A stretch of 39,933 bases of DNA. Origin: Candidatus Aminicenantota bacterium. GTDB lineage: Bacteria; Acidobacteriota; Aminicenantia; Aminicenantales; Aminicenantaceae. The notes under the pieces are model-generated. The model was not told the DNA's origin and searched no databases. It worked only from the letters and a program-made list of their open reading frames with translations. This document shows positions 1-8,586 of the stretch, one piece after another. The number at the start of each line of letters is the position of its first letter. Position 1 is the stretch's first letter. Made by a program: the position numbers and the translations under genes. The DNA lies in assembly GCA_020344415.1 (NCBI GenBank), contig CP070825.1, positions 3,706,542-3,746,474 of the forward strand. The letters run 5' to 3'.

Positions 1-130
1 CGCGTACGACTGACCTTCTCCCCCTAATATCGGTTTTGAGATATGTTAGAATTTCTCTGAATCAATTGATTCAGAGAAATTCTAACATATCTCAAAACCG
101 ATATTAGGGGGAGAAGGTCAGTCGTACGCG
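1..130. repeat. Perfect 130-bp palindrome at the window edge
   Basis: Bases 1-65 are the exact reverse complement of bases 66-130, with no spacer; the centre is ATCAA|TTGAT at 61-70. A 65-bp perfect arm with zero loop is rarely stable in a living chromosome. Because it begins exactly at base 1, a contig-end fold-back (assembly or amplification chimera) is the likeliest origin. A true hairpin end or a resolved terminal repeat is less likely. Only one arm may be genuine sequence. Confidence 0.95.
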
Positions 131-230
131 GTTGGATAGAATTGTCTGTCAAAGGGAGAGAGGCCCATGTATTTGATTCATTCAACAAAGCCTTAATTAT
201 GCAGAGATACAAATCTTTTTTGTTAGAATC

Positions 231-259
231 TTGAAAATAACTTCTTATTTGGGTAAAAT
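231..259 (+). promoter_or_regulatory. Sigma-70-like promoter of the 289 gene
   Basis: The -35 TTGAAA (231-236), a 17-nt spacer and the -10 TAAAAT (254-259) each match consensus at 5 of 6 positions. The start codon follows 29 nt after the -10, with a strong AAGGAGGG ribosome site at 278-285. Assigned by inspection only. Confidence 0.5.
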
Positions 260-288
260 TTTTTTAACATATAACACAAGGAGGGAAA

Positions 289-2028
289 ATGGCTTTGGGG
301 AGCAAAAACAAAAATGAAAAACAAGGTTCAGTAGGGCGGAAGCTCAAAATCCTTCTTGACAAACTTCACGGTGAAAAGCATTGGATGTATCCTGAACTCA
401 TTAGGATTCTCTCTGAGCGCTGTGAGGTTAGCATGTTGCAAAAAAAACCACTAGATATAAAGCAAATGTCCCAGAGTGATGTTTTTATGCTAATCTCACC
501 GAAAAAATCCTGGGAAGATTCTGAGATTAATGCAGTACATGAATATGTGGAAAGTTATGGAGGTATTCTGGCAATCATAACCACGCAGGGGCGAAAACCA
601 AAAAATATAAACAAGCTACTCGAAACCTATGGTCTCGAAGTTGGTGGAGAAGTTGCAGGAGAAAAAATCTTATCTAGAGAACATCTTGATGATTCGCCCT
701 TGCTTGAGAATGTCGACACAATTGCTTTAGGCAGTATCACAATTGGATGTACGAAAATCATGGCCTCATCTGAGGCCACTATTCTCTGCAAATACAAAGG
801 TGATGTTCTGGGCGCAAAAAGAGATTATGGAAAAGGTGCGGTCTATCTGTTTTCCTGTTTGGGCGCATTTGACGACAAACAATTAGAGAGATTGGATAAT
901 AAAGTTTTTCTAAACAACATGTTAAAGTCTTTTATTACTCCAGAAATGAAGAGCACATTAGAGGTAATTGAAAGCGATGAAGCTCTTGTAAAACCAGATT
1001 CAGTAGAGTCTATTAAAAAGCAAAGAGAAACATCCTTAAAAGGTGAAATAAAGGTATGTTGGACTAAGGATTTTAAAGAAATGGGATTTAAAAACCCCGC
1101 CGCTGTTCATACCGCTATTGCCCTCGATGCAAAACGAATCATTTTTGAGTATCAGGGGAAACTCCAAATTTATGGTTTCTTGGGAGAACAAAAACAAATT
1201 ACCACAATCAAACCTTACGGTATATGTGATTTGGCTGTGTCATCAAACTGTTCAAAAATACTGCTCAGTGGTAAAAACAAATTAATTACCTATAACCGGT
1301 ATGGTAGTGAAGCCTTTAAAGTTGATTCATACGCTGAGCACATGAGCGTTAAGATGGCATTGGATGGGCGAATATCTGCTGCAGTAGGGAAAGAATATAT
1401 CCAGCTAATTGACATGAAGGGTAATTTCCTGGGTGCATTACACTCGGCCTGGGGGTCAAAATTTCTTGGAGGAAGAGCAGAATTTCTTAATGTTTTAATC
1501 TCTCCAAATGGCAGCTATATCGTTCACACATCGCAAGGTGGCATGGCACTCAACTATGTTGCTGTCAATGCATTACCAGAGAGAGATGTACTTTTGCAAA
1601 TACCGGAAAGAGAACGCTCTAAAATTTGTTTTGGAGACGAAATATCTGTCGATAAAGATATTGCACTCAGCTGGTACCCTGCTTCTGCGTCAAATAAGAG
1701 GCTTACTCTTGTTCTAAATAATAAAATCTGTATCCTCGATATAAATGGCAAAGAGATTCAAACATTTCTTGGGCCTTATCCGCTTGAAGAGAAGTCGTTA
1801 TCTATTCAAGATATACAGGCGACTTCGGATGGTAAATACCTGCTATATTTAACATATGATAAGCATGAGAATAAGACGAGTTTTAACGTATTTGATGTCG
1901 AAAAGTCATCCAAGATGAAAGGTTTGTTGGAATTTCCAACAAGTAATGTGAAATTTATCCCATCGCATGATGGCAGCAATGTAGTTTTTATCATAGATAA
2001 ACAAATAAAAATGATCGCTCTGAGTTGA
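289..2028 (+). CDS. Two-domain protein: DUF4350/GATase-like N-terminus plus beta-propeller
   Basis: This 579-residue protein has no signal peptide, so it is probably cytoplasmic. Residues about 15-215 look like the class I glutamine-amidotransferase-like fold seen in DUF4350/GldG-type proteins: a predicted strand with DVFMLISP, then a helix and a GGILAIIT strand, followed by a region around a KGAVYLFS strand. No catalytic Cys-His-Glu triad is evident, so it is probably a binding domain. Residues about 255-575 are rich in short beta strands with repeated LALDGRI/ISPNGSY/ATSDGKYLLY-type turns, as in WD40-like or quinoprotein propellers. The ATG at 289 is chosen because AAGGAGGG lies 4 nt upstream. 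The next gene starts 56 nt downstream on the same strand, so the two may be co-transcribed. The exact function is not recognisable; a scaffold or sensor role is only a guess. Confidence 0.8.
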   Translation: MALGSKNKNEKQGSVGRKLKILLDKLHGEKHWMYPELIRILSERCEVSMLQKKPLDIKQMSQSDVFMLISPKKSWEDSEINAVHEYVESYGGILAIITTQGRKPKNINKLLETYGLEVGGEVAGEKILSREHLDDSPLLENVDTIALGSITIGCTKIMASSEATILCKYKGDVLGAKRDYGKGAVYLFSCLGAFDDKQLERLDNKVFLNNMLKSFITPEMKSTLEVIESDEALVKPDSVESIKKQRETSLKGEIKVCWTKDFKEMGFKNPAAVHTAIALDAKRIIFEYQGKLQIYGFLGEQKQITTIKPYGICDLAVSSNCSKILLSGKNKLITYNRYGSEAFKVDSYAEHMSVKMALDGRISAAVGKEYIQLIDMKGNFLGALHSAWGSKFLGGRAEFLNVLISPNGSYIVHTSQGGMALNYVAVNALPERDVLLQIPERERSKICFGDEISVDKDIALSWYPASASNKRLTLVLNNKICILDINGKEIQTFLGPYPLEEKSLSIQDIQATSDGKYLLYLTYDKHENKTSFNVFDVEKSSKMKGLLEFPTSNVKFIPSHDGSNVVFIIDKQIKMIALS

Positions 2029-2084
2029 AAAACCTTCTCTGTTGTGTCTCTCCTGCACACAGAAAAGAAGGGAGGTCAAGACCT

Positions 2085-2642
2085 ATGAATATTAAAATCA
2101 AACCACTATTAACAACCATAGGAATAATTCTATCAATTTCCATGATTTCCTTATCTGCAGTGGAGAAACAATCATCATTGATATCTAAAGAAAAAAAATT
2201 ATGGGAGGATGAACGCATTGCCATAACTTTGGATAAGATAGAAAGAACTGATTCATATCCCTCTGAATTTAAAATGCCTGGCTACAGATATCCTCCACCA
2301 AAAGAGGGCTATGACTTTATTGTTCTATGTGTTACTATTACCCAAATTAAAGATATTCATTTAGGAATGCCTGAACGTTCGGCGCAGACTAAGCCCACTT
2401 TGGTAGATACACATGGTAATGTATATGAATTAGCTAATGTTAAATATACTGGAGTAGAATATAAGGAGGGTCTAACAGGCAGTGATTATGAAATTATCCA
2501 AGGAGCAAAAGGGATTTTTTTGTTTAAAACCCCAAAGAATGAAGAGCCAAAGATATTTAAGTTTGTTTATTCTTACTGGGAGTCTTGGGAGGAGAAAGTC
2601 ATAAAGTATGGACAAATAGATATTAAAATATCGCAAAATTGA
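2085..2642 (+). CDS. Exported DUF4352-like protein, paralogue of the 3173 gene
   Basis: This 185-residue protein starts at the ATG at 2085, preceded by GAAGGGAGGT at 2067-2076. The in-frame codons before it, back to 2025, overlap the previous gene and have no ribosome site. An N-terminal signal peptide (residues 1-25, hydrophobic TTIGIILSISMISLSA) implies export. The mature part has the pattern of a DUF4352-type immunoglobulin-like domain: KKLWEDERIAITLDKIERTD, then GYDFIVLCVTI, a TLVDTHGNVYELA strand pair and a GIFLFKTPK strand. It ends in KYGQIDIKIS. The convergent neighbour shares the WEDERI-IT-DK-ER-DS start and the KYGQIDI end, so the two arose by duplication. Function is unknown; such domains are usually cell-surface or periplasmic accessory modules. 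Confidence 0.75.
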   Translation: MNIKIKPLLTTIGIILSISMISLSAVEKQSSLISKEKKLWEDERIAITLDKIERTDSYPSEFKMPGYRYPPPKEGYDFIVLCVTITQIKDIHLGMPERSAQTKPTLVDTHGNVYELANVKYTGVEYKEGLTGSDYEIIQGAKGIFLFKTPKNEEPKIFKFVYSYWESWEEKVIKYGQIDIKISQN

Positions 2643-2663
2643 AGTGATACAGTTTGAATTTAG

Positions 2664-3173
2664 CTATTGAATGTGTGATAAGTCAATATCTATTTGTCCG
2701 TATTTTATTTTCTTGGACTTCGGAGGCTCTTCCCTATATTGATAAATATACTTCAGCTTAACAGGTGTTGCCTCCTTCGGCATTTCAAAGACCAAATACC
2801 CCGTTTTTTTTGCACGGATTGTGATATTGTATTGAGCAAAACTCATCCAGTGAGTCTTGTCTCGATCATCAATCAAATGAGGACTTTTGGGTCGAAGGTT
2901 CCTCAGCTCCGAGGCTTTAATTCTTAAGTCTTTTTTTTCATCTAAACTAATATGAATTAAAACAAAATCGTGGCCTTTTTCAGGTTGGTGATATGTAGTG
3001 TAAGAATTTCTGAGCCTTTCAGGAAAAGAATCAGCCCTTTCCACTTTGTCCACAGTAATACTGATTCGTTCATCTTCCCATATCTTTTTTTCTTTAGATT
3101 CTTCCTGGGGCAGCAGATTTAAGGAGAACACAAAAAAGAAGAAAAATGCTGAGATTAATAGTTTTTTATTCAA
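2664..3173 (-). CDS. Exported DUF4352-like protein, TTG start
   Basis: This 169-residue protein uses TTG at 3173-3171, supported by GAAGGGAGGT immediately upstream and by the signal peptide that follows (LLISAFFFFFVFSLNLLPQ). The mature domain carries WEDERISITVDKVERADS, GHDFVLIHISL, a HLIDDRDKTHW segment, GYLVFEMPK and a terminal KYGQIDIDLS, all aligned with the protein encoded by 2085-2642. The two genes converge with only 21 bp between their stop codons and no clear terminator there. The domain resembles DUF4352, but I cannot confirm the Pfam match. Function unknown. Confidence 0.75.
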   Translation of the reverse strand: MNKKLLISAFFFFFVFSLNLLPQEESKEKKIWEDERISITVDKVERADSFPERLRNSYTTYHQPEKGHDFVLIHISLDEKKDLRIKASELRNLRPKSPHLIDDRDKTHWMSFAQYNITIRAKKTGYLVFEMPKEATPVKLKYIYQYREEPPKSKKIKYGQIDIDLSHIQ

Positions 3174-3329
3174 AAGAACCTCCCTTCAAGATTTTATCTG
3201 CACTAATCTTATTCATGCGGAAACAACTTGTCAATCTAAAGCCCTCATTCATTTCAGGAAGCCAGGGTGATCCGCCCCAGTAAGACTTTAACATAACACC
3301 TGGATCGATATCAGAGGGGGATGCAGGTC

Positions 3330-3367
3330 AATGCCCAGATCTTCATCAGACTCCCTGAATGGGCATT
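3330..3367 (-). terminator. Stem-loop at the end of the Lol-like operon
   Basis: AATGCCCA (3330-3337) pairs perfectly with TGGGCATT (3360-3367), giving an 8-bp stem with a 22-nt loop. It overlaps the stop codon of the last operon gene. There is no run of U after it, so it may be an mRNA 3' stabiliser rather than an intrinsic terminator. The rest of 3174-3365 shows nothing else I can name. Confidence 0.35.
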
Positions 3368-4112
3368 ACTTCCTCAGTGATGCTTTCGTAAAAATGTGCT
3401 CTGGGATGTTGGCATTCAGCTCAATGGATTCGAGGAAAAATTCCGTTCCTTTCCCGCTTTTAAGTTCATCCTTAAAGACAACATGCGTGGGTATCCACCG
3501 GTTTTGTATCCGGCTGACTTTCATCACGGAAAAGGTTTTTAGAAGTTTTCCGCTTTTGGCAAAACGTTCCTCTTTCAAAGAAATAAACCTTTCCTTATCG
3601 ACCCAGATTTTCCGTGAGTGGTAAGCGATATCGCCTCCCTTAGATATTAATTCGAGCACCCAGCATGGACGTTCAACGAAAACTTCTTCCTCAACAACGT
3701 TTGCATCATAAAGTTTATTCAGTTCAGGATCTTCCATGAAATCTTCATAAGAAAGATCCGATCCCATGACCGACTGCCGCAGCATATGGCCTGAGATCTT
3801 TATTGTCCTGTCTGTGGAAGGAATGTACATCCACAACTGGTCTTTGAGTTTAAGCATCTTGGTTCCTTTTTCACGCGCGGGTGCCAAATATTCGGTGAAA
3901 GATTTATCCATACCTTGAAGCCATGATTTGGACTTAATCGAGCGGCTTCCCCTCCGTCCATGGATAACCATCTCACCGGTAGAAACTTTATTATCTGATC
4001 CGATGTTTTCATCCACACGTTTAAGGATCCAATCACCCGAAGGCCATTCTTCCGTTATGCCGCCAGCCGTCAAAAGAGCAAGTAGACAGAATAGACAGAA
4101 TATTTTTCTCAT
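3366..4112 (-). CDS. LolA-like outer-membrane lipoprotein-sorting protein
   Basis: This 248-residue exported protein has a signal peptide at about 1-20 (IFCLFCLLALLTAGG). It belongs to the LolA-like family of COG2834 (outer membrane lipoprotein-sorting). The family pattern is visible: GEMVIHGRRGSRSIKSKSW, a KGTKMLKLKDQLWMYIP strand pair, then the diagnostic SDLSYEDFMEDPELNKLY, then CWVLELISK and KIWVDKERFISLKEERF. Such proteins have a half-barrel that carries acyl chains across the periplasm. It is the last gene of the operon and overlaps the upstream permease by 4 nt (ATGA), indicating translational coupling. The neighbours suggest it receives substrate from the FtsX-type transporter. Whether the cargo is a lipoprotein or another lipid cannot be told. 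Confidence 0.88.
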   Translation of the reverse strand: MRKIFCLFCLLALLTAGGITEEWPSGDWILKRVDENIGSDNKVSTGEMVIHGRRGSRSIKSKSWLQGMDKSFTEYLAPAREKGTKMLKLKDQLWMYIPSTDRTIKISGHMLRQSVMGSDLSYEDFMEDPELNKLYDANVVEEEVFVERPCWVLELISKGGDIAYHSRKIWVDKERFISLKEERFAKSGKLLKTFSVMKVSRIQNRWIPTHVVFKDELKSGKGTEFFLESIELNANIPEHIFTKASLRK

Positions 4113-5383
4113 ACTTCCAACTCCTTCATCAATTGGGATGTCTGTCGTTTATAGATGCCGAGGGCTGATATGGATGTTCCAAGAAAGGTGGCTATAAGAC
4201 CTGGGACAAAACCGACCACAAAACTAGCTGGAGTAACCTTCGCTCGTATCACATCATTTATCACCATGGTTGCGCTTTGCATCATGTTCCCCAGATTGAT
4301 TCCTTTGACTTGGAGATAATAAGAGAATGCCAGGCCCAAAACGGTCCCGAGGATTGTGCCTACAGTACCGATCATCAAGGATTCAATGATCATGGACCGG
4401 TAGAGATGCCCTTTGTCTTCTCCCAGGGCCAGGCGCACACCTATCTCTCCATATCGTCTGAGACTTCCCATCAGCCCTGCGTTCCAAAGAACAATAGACA
4501 TCACGGCAATGAAAGAGAAGATCATTACACCCATAAATGTATTCACATAAGCCATGTAGTCAGCCATCCCTCCCTGGCTGCGAAAAGTGATCATCACCGG
4601 AGAAAACTCATCTTCCTCATCGGAATATTTCGTATTAAACGCTTCGGCAATTCTTTCGGCAGCATCTTCCTGGTAGACGAAATCATTGGAAAAAACCAAA
4701 ACCTCACCCGCAGCATCTTCCATATCCAGAGCTGCCTGGATATCTGCTAAGTCTGCTAACATCATACCGCGGTCCAAAGCCGAGATACCAAAGCGAAGCA
4801 TCCCAACGACTGTGAAGTTTGCGGTAGCCATGTTCCCATACATTGTCGAGCCGATGAGAGTGGATATTTGTCCGGATTGAATATCCAAACGGCGGGCGAA
4901 ATCATCGCTGATAAGAATCTCTCCCGGTTTTTCAGGCAGACGCCCGCGCACAACAGCGTTTTCAAGGTTAAGCAATTCTCTCTCCGGGCTCTCTTCAGAA
5001 AGCAGATTTACAGCCAATCCGGCTATAGGACCTTGAGCTTTTGTTTCTCCCTGTTCATCCGGGACATCAAAAAGCCCTCCAAACCGAATTCTTTGGGCAT
5101 AAACAAGACCAGGAAAATCCCTCTTCAGCTCAGCTATGAGATTGTTGACGCCGATAAATGCCAGATCATTCGGCATTTGATCAGCGTTCTCCGCGTAAGC
5201 CCGGGACATGATTTTCATATGCCCGGACTCAAATTTGGCGCTGGTTTGAATCCAGCTGGTCATGACTCCACTAAAATAACAGTATCCCAGGACTGTAAGC
5301 GCCACTCCTAACAGTACAGTTAATACCGGGAACAGGCTTCGGGACCGGTCACGGATTATTCCTTTAAGTATGAATTTAATCAT
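4109..5383 (-). CDS. FtsX/LolE-type ABC permease
   Basis: This 424-residue inner-membrane protein has the MacB_PCD-FtsX layout: one N-terminal membrane segment (about 18-40), a large periplasmic domain (about 45-275), then three segments near 283-305, 330-355 and 388-412. The family motif MGSLRRYGEIGVRLALGEDKGHL follows segment 2, and FLGTSISALGIYKR is near the C-terminus. It overlaps its neighbours by 4 nt on both sides. With the second permease and the ATPase it should form a LolCDE-like heteromeric complex that extracts lipidated cargo from the inner membrane rather than moving a solute across it. Confidence 0.9.
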   Translation of the reverse strand: MIKFILKGIIRDRSRSLFPVLTVLLGVALTVLGYCYFSGVMTSWIQTSAKFESGHMKIMSRAYAENADQMPNDLAFIGVNNLIAELKRDFPGLVYAQRIRFGGLFDVPDEQGETKAQGPIAGLAVNLLSEESPERELLNLENAVVRGRLPEKPGEILISDDFARRLDIQSGQISTLIGSTMYGNMATANFTVVGMLRFGISALDRGMMLADLADIQAALDMEDAAGEVLVFSNDFVYQEDAAERIAEAFNTKYSDEEDEFSPVMITFRSQGGMADYMAYVNTFMGVMIFSFIAVMSIVLWNAGLMGSLRRYGEIGVRLALGEDKGHLYRSMIIESLMIGTVGTILGTVLGLAFSYYLQVKGINLGNMMQSATMVINDVIRAKVTPASFVVGFVPGLIATFLGTSISALGIYKRQTSQLMKELEV

Positions 5384-6552
5384 GACATCCTACCTCTCAA
5401 CGCATCGGTGGGTTTGAGTTTGGCAATTTTACGTGTGGGCAGGAAACTAACGATCGTCGTGACCATCAGGACCAAGACAACCGTTCCCAACACCAATCCG
5501 ACGCTGTAGACTGGGAAAAGTTTTTCTCCCAGCCCAAATCCAAAGTCATCTGTTCCCTCTGGCAGGGCCCAACCTGTTTTAGAAAACCATATCAAGAAGG
5601 GAATCCCGTAAATGGCGGCAACGAGGGCGGCCAAAACCGAATGCATGGCTCCTTCCAGGGTGAAAAGTTGGATGACTTTGGATCTGGTGAAGCCCAGGGC
5701 CATCATCGTGCCCATCTCTTTCCGCCTCCGGAAAATAGAGAGAACCTGGGTATTGAAAATGGCTAGCATGGCGAGCAAGAGCAAAAATATATACATGATG
5801 GAACCGCCCGCTGTTTTGGTCCTAACCAGGGATTCAATATCTGCGAGAAGGAATTCTAAAGACTTAAAGTTCCATCCTGGGACAGTCGGGACTTCCTCTG
5901 TATTTTTGGCAACAACGACCAGACTCGACTCGTTTTCCATACTCATCAGTTCTCTCATTCTCTCCAGAGGAATCCAAATTTGTCCCTGGTCAACCGTACC
6001 CACTGAGGTTTTCATGACCTGTGCTATCTGGACATCACGTGCATCAAATGTTCCCTTTGCATCCCGCCATCGAACAGTAATCACATCGCCCAGCTTAAGA
6101 CCGGTACTTTCCGCCATCCGGGCTCCGATGAGACCCGGAATTTCTTCGCCTTCCTGGATAAGAAATTTTGAAGGCAGAATGATAACTGATTGCTGAGGAT
6201 CGATTCCTTTCAGGAGAATCGTGTGCAGACGGCCTTCAGGATAAATGGTCGCTTGAGTCACCAGTATGGGTGTGGCTTCGCCTTCATCGATTTTTTCCTG
6301 TATAGGGTCGGGAACAACCCCATGGGCGTCTTCTATTGTGAGGGGGTCCAATGGATCATAACTTTCATGCCAGTACTGGCCTCCTGCGAATTCAATGTCT
6401 ATTTTGGCTTGTTTAGCCTGATCACCCATCCCTTTATACAGGCTCTGAAGGAAGATGATGAGCACAAAGGAAAGGGACAGGACCACTACATTCAACCAGG
6501 TCCGGAGTCCTGCTCCCAGCAGGTTCTTTAGTGCCAGGCGAGGGATAATCAT
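5380..6552 (-). CDS. FtsX/LolC-type ABC permease
   Basis: This 390-residue permease has the same MacB_PCD-FtsX topology: a segment at about 14-36, a periplasmic domain, then three segments near 250-272, 302-325 and 352-378. The coupling region reads SIFRRRKEMGTMMALGFTRS, and the C-terminus ends FLPTRKIAKLKPTDALRGR, the usual LxPxDALR ending. AAAGGAG lies 8 nt before the ATG, and the start overlaps the ATPase stop as ATGA. It is the second membrane subunit of the exporter and differs in sequence from the downstream permease, as LolC does from LolE. Confidence 0.9.
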   Translation of the reverse strand: MIIPRLALKNLLGAGLRTWLNVVVLSLSFVLIIFLQSLYKGMGDQAKQAKIDIEFAGGQYWHESYDPLDPLTIEDAHGVVPDPIQEKIDEGEATPILVTQATIYPEGRLHTILLKGIDPQQSVIILPSKFLIQEGEEIPGLIGARMAESTGLKLGDVITVRWRDAKGTFDARDVQIAQVMKTSVGTVDQGQIWIPLERMRELMSMENESSLVVVAKNTEEVPTVPGWNFKSLEFLLADIESLVRTKTAGGSIMYIFLLLLAMLAIFNTQVLSIFRRRKEMGTMMALGFTRSKVIQLFTLEGAMHSVLAALVAAIYGIPFLIWFSKTGWALPEGTDDFGFGLGEKLFPVYSVGLVLGTVVLVLMVTTIVSFLPTRKIAKLKPTDALRGRMS

Positions 6553-7271
6553 TGATCTTCTCCTTTCACATTTTTTTGTTCAAAACCCTCATCCTTGGCC
6601 ACTTTTCCGTCAACCAAAGTGATTTTCCGGCGCAGGTATTTGATGACTTTTTCATCGTGCGTGGCAAAAATAAAAGTTGTTCCCAACTCGCGGTTCAGCT
6701 CTTCCATGGTGTCGAGAATGTTGAATGAGTTCTCCGCATCCAGATTGGCTGTCGGTTCATCGGCAAGAATAATGGATGGTTCCTTAACAATAGCCCTAGC
6801 TACGGCCACCCTCTGGCTTTGTCCCCCTGAGAGTTGTGCGGGTTTGGATTTTGCTCTGTCTGCCAGTTTGACCCACTCCAAGGCTTTCATGACCTTATCT
6901 TTGCGTTCTTTCGGAGTCAGCTTGAGCAGAAGTAAAGTAAGTTCGACGTTTTCATAGACAGTGTAAACCGGAAGCAGGTTGAACGTTTGAAAGATAAATC
7001 CAATGTTCTTGTTGCGCAGCCATGCCGCCTGTTTATGCGACAGGTCTTCGATCTTTTTCCCCATAACAACAGCGCTTCCTTCTGTTGGTAAGTCGAGAGA
7101 GCCAACGATGTTGAGAAATGTTGTTTTCCCCGAACCGCTCGGTCCCACAAGGCCGGCAAACTCTCCCGGCATAAAATTAAGGTTCACCCCATTGAGCGCG
7201 AAAATCTTCGTCTGGCCCATGGGATAGGTTTTGACAAGATCTTTCGTTTTGATCAAAAAAGAGTTTTCCAT
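6549..7271 (-). CDS. ABC transporter ATPase, LolD/MacB type
   Basis: This 240-residue cytoplasmic ATPase carries every expected motif: Walker A GPSGSGKT (43-50), Q-loop Gln95, signature LSGGQSQRVA (147-156), Walker B IILADEPT (167-174), a D-loop NLDAE and the switch His205 in FATHD. Length and sequence fit the LolD/MacB/FtsE subgroup, whose partners are FtsX-type permeases, and two such permeases follow directly with 4-nt overlaps. It powers the mechanotransmission export complex. AGAGAGAGGT before the ATG serves as ribosome site. The first residue after the start and the operon position give no sign of truncation. Confidence 0.95.
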   Translation of the reverse strand: MENSFLIKTKDLVKTYPMGQTKIFALNGVNLNFMPGEFAGLVGPSGSGKTTFLNIVGSLDLPTEGSAVVMGKKIEDLSHKQAAWLRNKNIGFIFQTFNLLPVYTVYENVELTLLLLKLTPKERKDKVMKALEWVKLADRAKSKPAQLSGGQSQRVAVARAIVKEPSIILADEPTANLDAENSFNILDTMEELNRELGTTFIFATHDEKVIKYLRRKITLVDGKVAKDEGFEQKNVKGEDQ

Positions 7272-7318
7272 CGTGACCTCTCTCTCTGCTTAAAACTGAA
7301 TTTTGCCCATAAAAATTC

Positions 7319-8479
7319 TCAATGATTAAAAATAACCATGATCTGAATCCCTTTTCCTGCAAATATGCCGTTCTCCGCCGGATTCTGGTAGATCTGAAAA
7401 AGTTTCGGATTCCAGAATCCGATAACATTGATGATCCACTGATCATATGTCCGTCTCCAGTTGAGGAAGCTGTAGAGATTCTCGTTTTTCCAATCATAAT
7501 AAAAAATACAGCTCAGGTTATCCAGTATACCCAAGGGATAATTCATAGACAAGGCTGAAAATTTCATGCTATCGCCAGAACCCAGAACCTCCTGACTGCT
7601 TGTATAAACAAAATATTCCCCCGTCAGAATCAGGCCGCTGCCCAGACCGAAGGTATAATCGAACCCAACAGTAACGGCTTTCTGCCATGGGTGGGGCAGC
7701 AGCTCGCTGCTCTGATGAGTGAGCGCTCCTTCGAACCAGAATCCGATTCCTATGTCCCATTTGCCGTCCAGCGCGAAACGGTCCTCCGGAACAGAAGAAA
7801 CATTTGCCTTATCCAGACCAAAAAGACTCTGGTTTGGATCAATTTGTCGGTGATGATAGGTGAGAGCCAACTCTCCTTTTCCGACAGGATGCTGGAAGCG
7901 ACCTCCGAATTCAACGGATCGAGCCCTGGTCGAAAGAAATTCCCATCCTTTTGTGTTTTTGTTACCGTAAAGTCCCCAAATCCAGATATTTGCATTGTTC
8001 AAGAAGTAGTACCTCAAAAGAATGCCGTAAACGCCGTCTGTGAGCTTCAGCGGATCTCGGGGATCGATGCGGTCAAACCACATCAGAGGCCTTAAAAGGG
8101 AAGCAGAACCAAAATTTATCTTTTGGAGTCCGAGCCTGGCTTCAAACTGAGAGGACGAAAACCGCCCCCACATTCTGTAAAGTCTGATTTCGCCGCTTGT
8201 TTGAGTCCCTTCCTGCGGTCGCAGGCGGGCTGTTCCATTGACATTCAAAGAAAGATCAAAATCAATGGAATAATTTTGTGTAAGGGACTTTTTGATCGAG
8301 AATTCAGGAATATAATATAGGCCGAACTGTGGTTTGGAAATATCTTGTGTATTAACAGTAACCCATCCGGACAGGAGACCTTTGAGTTCGAGGGTTTGTG
8401 ATGATGCCGAATTAACCAAGAACAGAATGAGACATCCCATAATCATTAACCTGGCAAATTGAGAGTACGGAGTTTTCAC
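7319..8479 (-). CDS. Outer-membrane beta-barrel protein of the export operon
   Basis: I choose the GTG at 8479 because CGGAGG lies just upstream and the resulting N-terminus is a clean signal peptide (FARLMIMGCLILFLVNSASSQ). The ATG at 8524 lacks a ribosome site and would put 15 extra residues before the signal. The mature protein (386 residues in all) alternates short aromatic-rich beta strands (GRFSSSQFEARLGLQKINFG, GGRFQHPVGKGELALTYHH, ILTGEYFVYTS) with turns, and ends in MVIFNH, typical of porin-like barrels. It is first in the operon with the Lol-like exporter, so it may be the outer-membrane receiver or a cargo. No specific porin family is recognised. Confidence 0.8.
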   Translation of the reverse strand: MKTPYSQFARLMIMGCLILFLVNSASSQTLELKGLLSGWVTVNTQDISKPQFGLYYIPEFSIKKSLTQNYSIDFDLSLNVNGTARLRPQEGTQTSGEIRLYRMWGRFSSSQFEARLGLQKINFGSASLLRPLMWFDRIDPRDPLKLTDGVYGILLRYYFLNNANIWIWGLYGNKNTKGWEFLSTRARSVEFGGRFQHPVGKGELALTYHHRQIDPNQSLFGLDKANVSSVPEDRFALDGKWDIGIGFWFEGALTHQSSELLPHPWQKAVTVGFDYTFGLGSGLILTGEYFVYTSSQEVLGSGDSMKFSALSMNYPLGILDNLSCIFYYDWKNENLYSFLNWRRTYDQWIINVIGFWNPKLFQIYQNPAENGIFAGKGIQIMVIFNH

Positions 8480-8557
8480 TTTTCCTCCGATTAAATAAAA
8501 TGATGATAAGTTCGATCTGATCATTATTGTTTGATTAAAAGAAATTTTTCTAGTTCC

Positions 8558-8586
8558 TTTTTATCAAGACTTAGATTTAGCGTCAA
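8558..8586 (-). promoter_or_regulatory. Promoter of the Lol-like export operon
   Basis: On the minus strand -35 TTGACG (8581-8586), a 17-nt spacer and -10 TAAAAA (8558-8563) lie about 80 nt upstream of the GTG start at 8479. The remainder of 8480-8872 shows no gene or structure I can support. Confidence 0.4.

Noticed and set aside
2025..2084. Upstream in-frame start for the 2085 gene
   Set aside because: It overlaps the previous gene and would place 20 residues before the signal peptide, above the only ribosome site.
5612..6196. Long plus-strand frame opposite the permease
   Set aside because: It lies wholly antisense to a well-supported permease, with Ser/Arg-rich composition typical of shadow frames.
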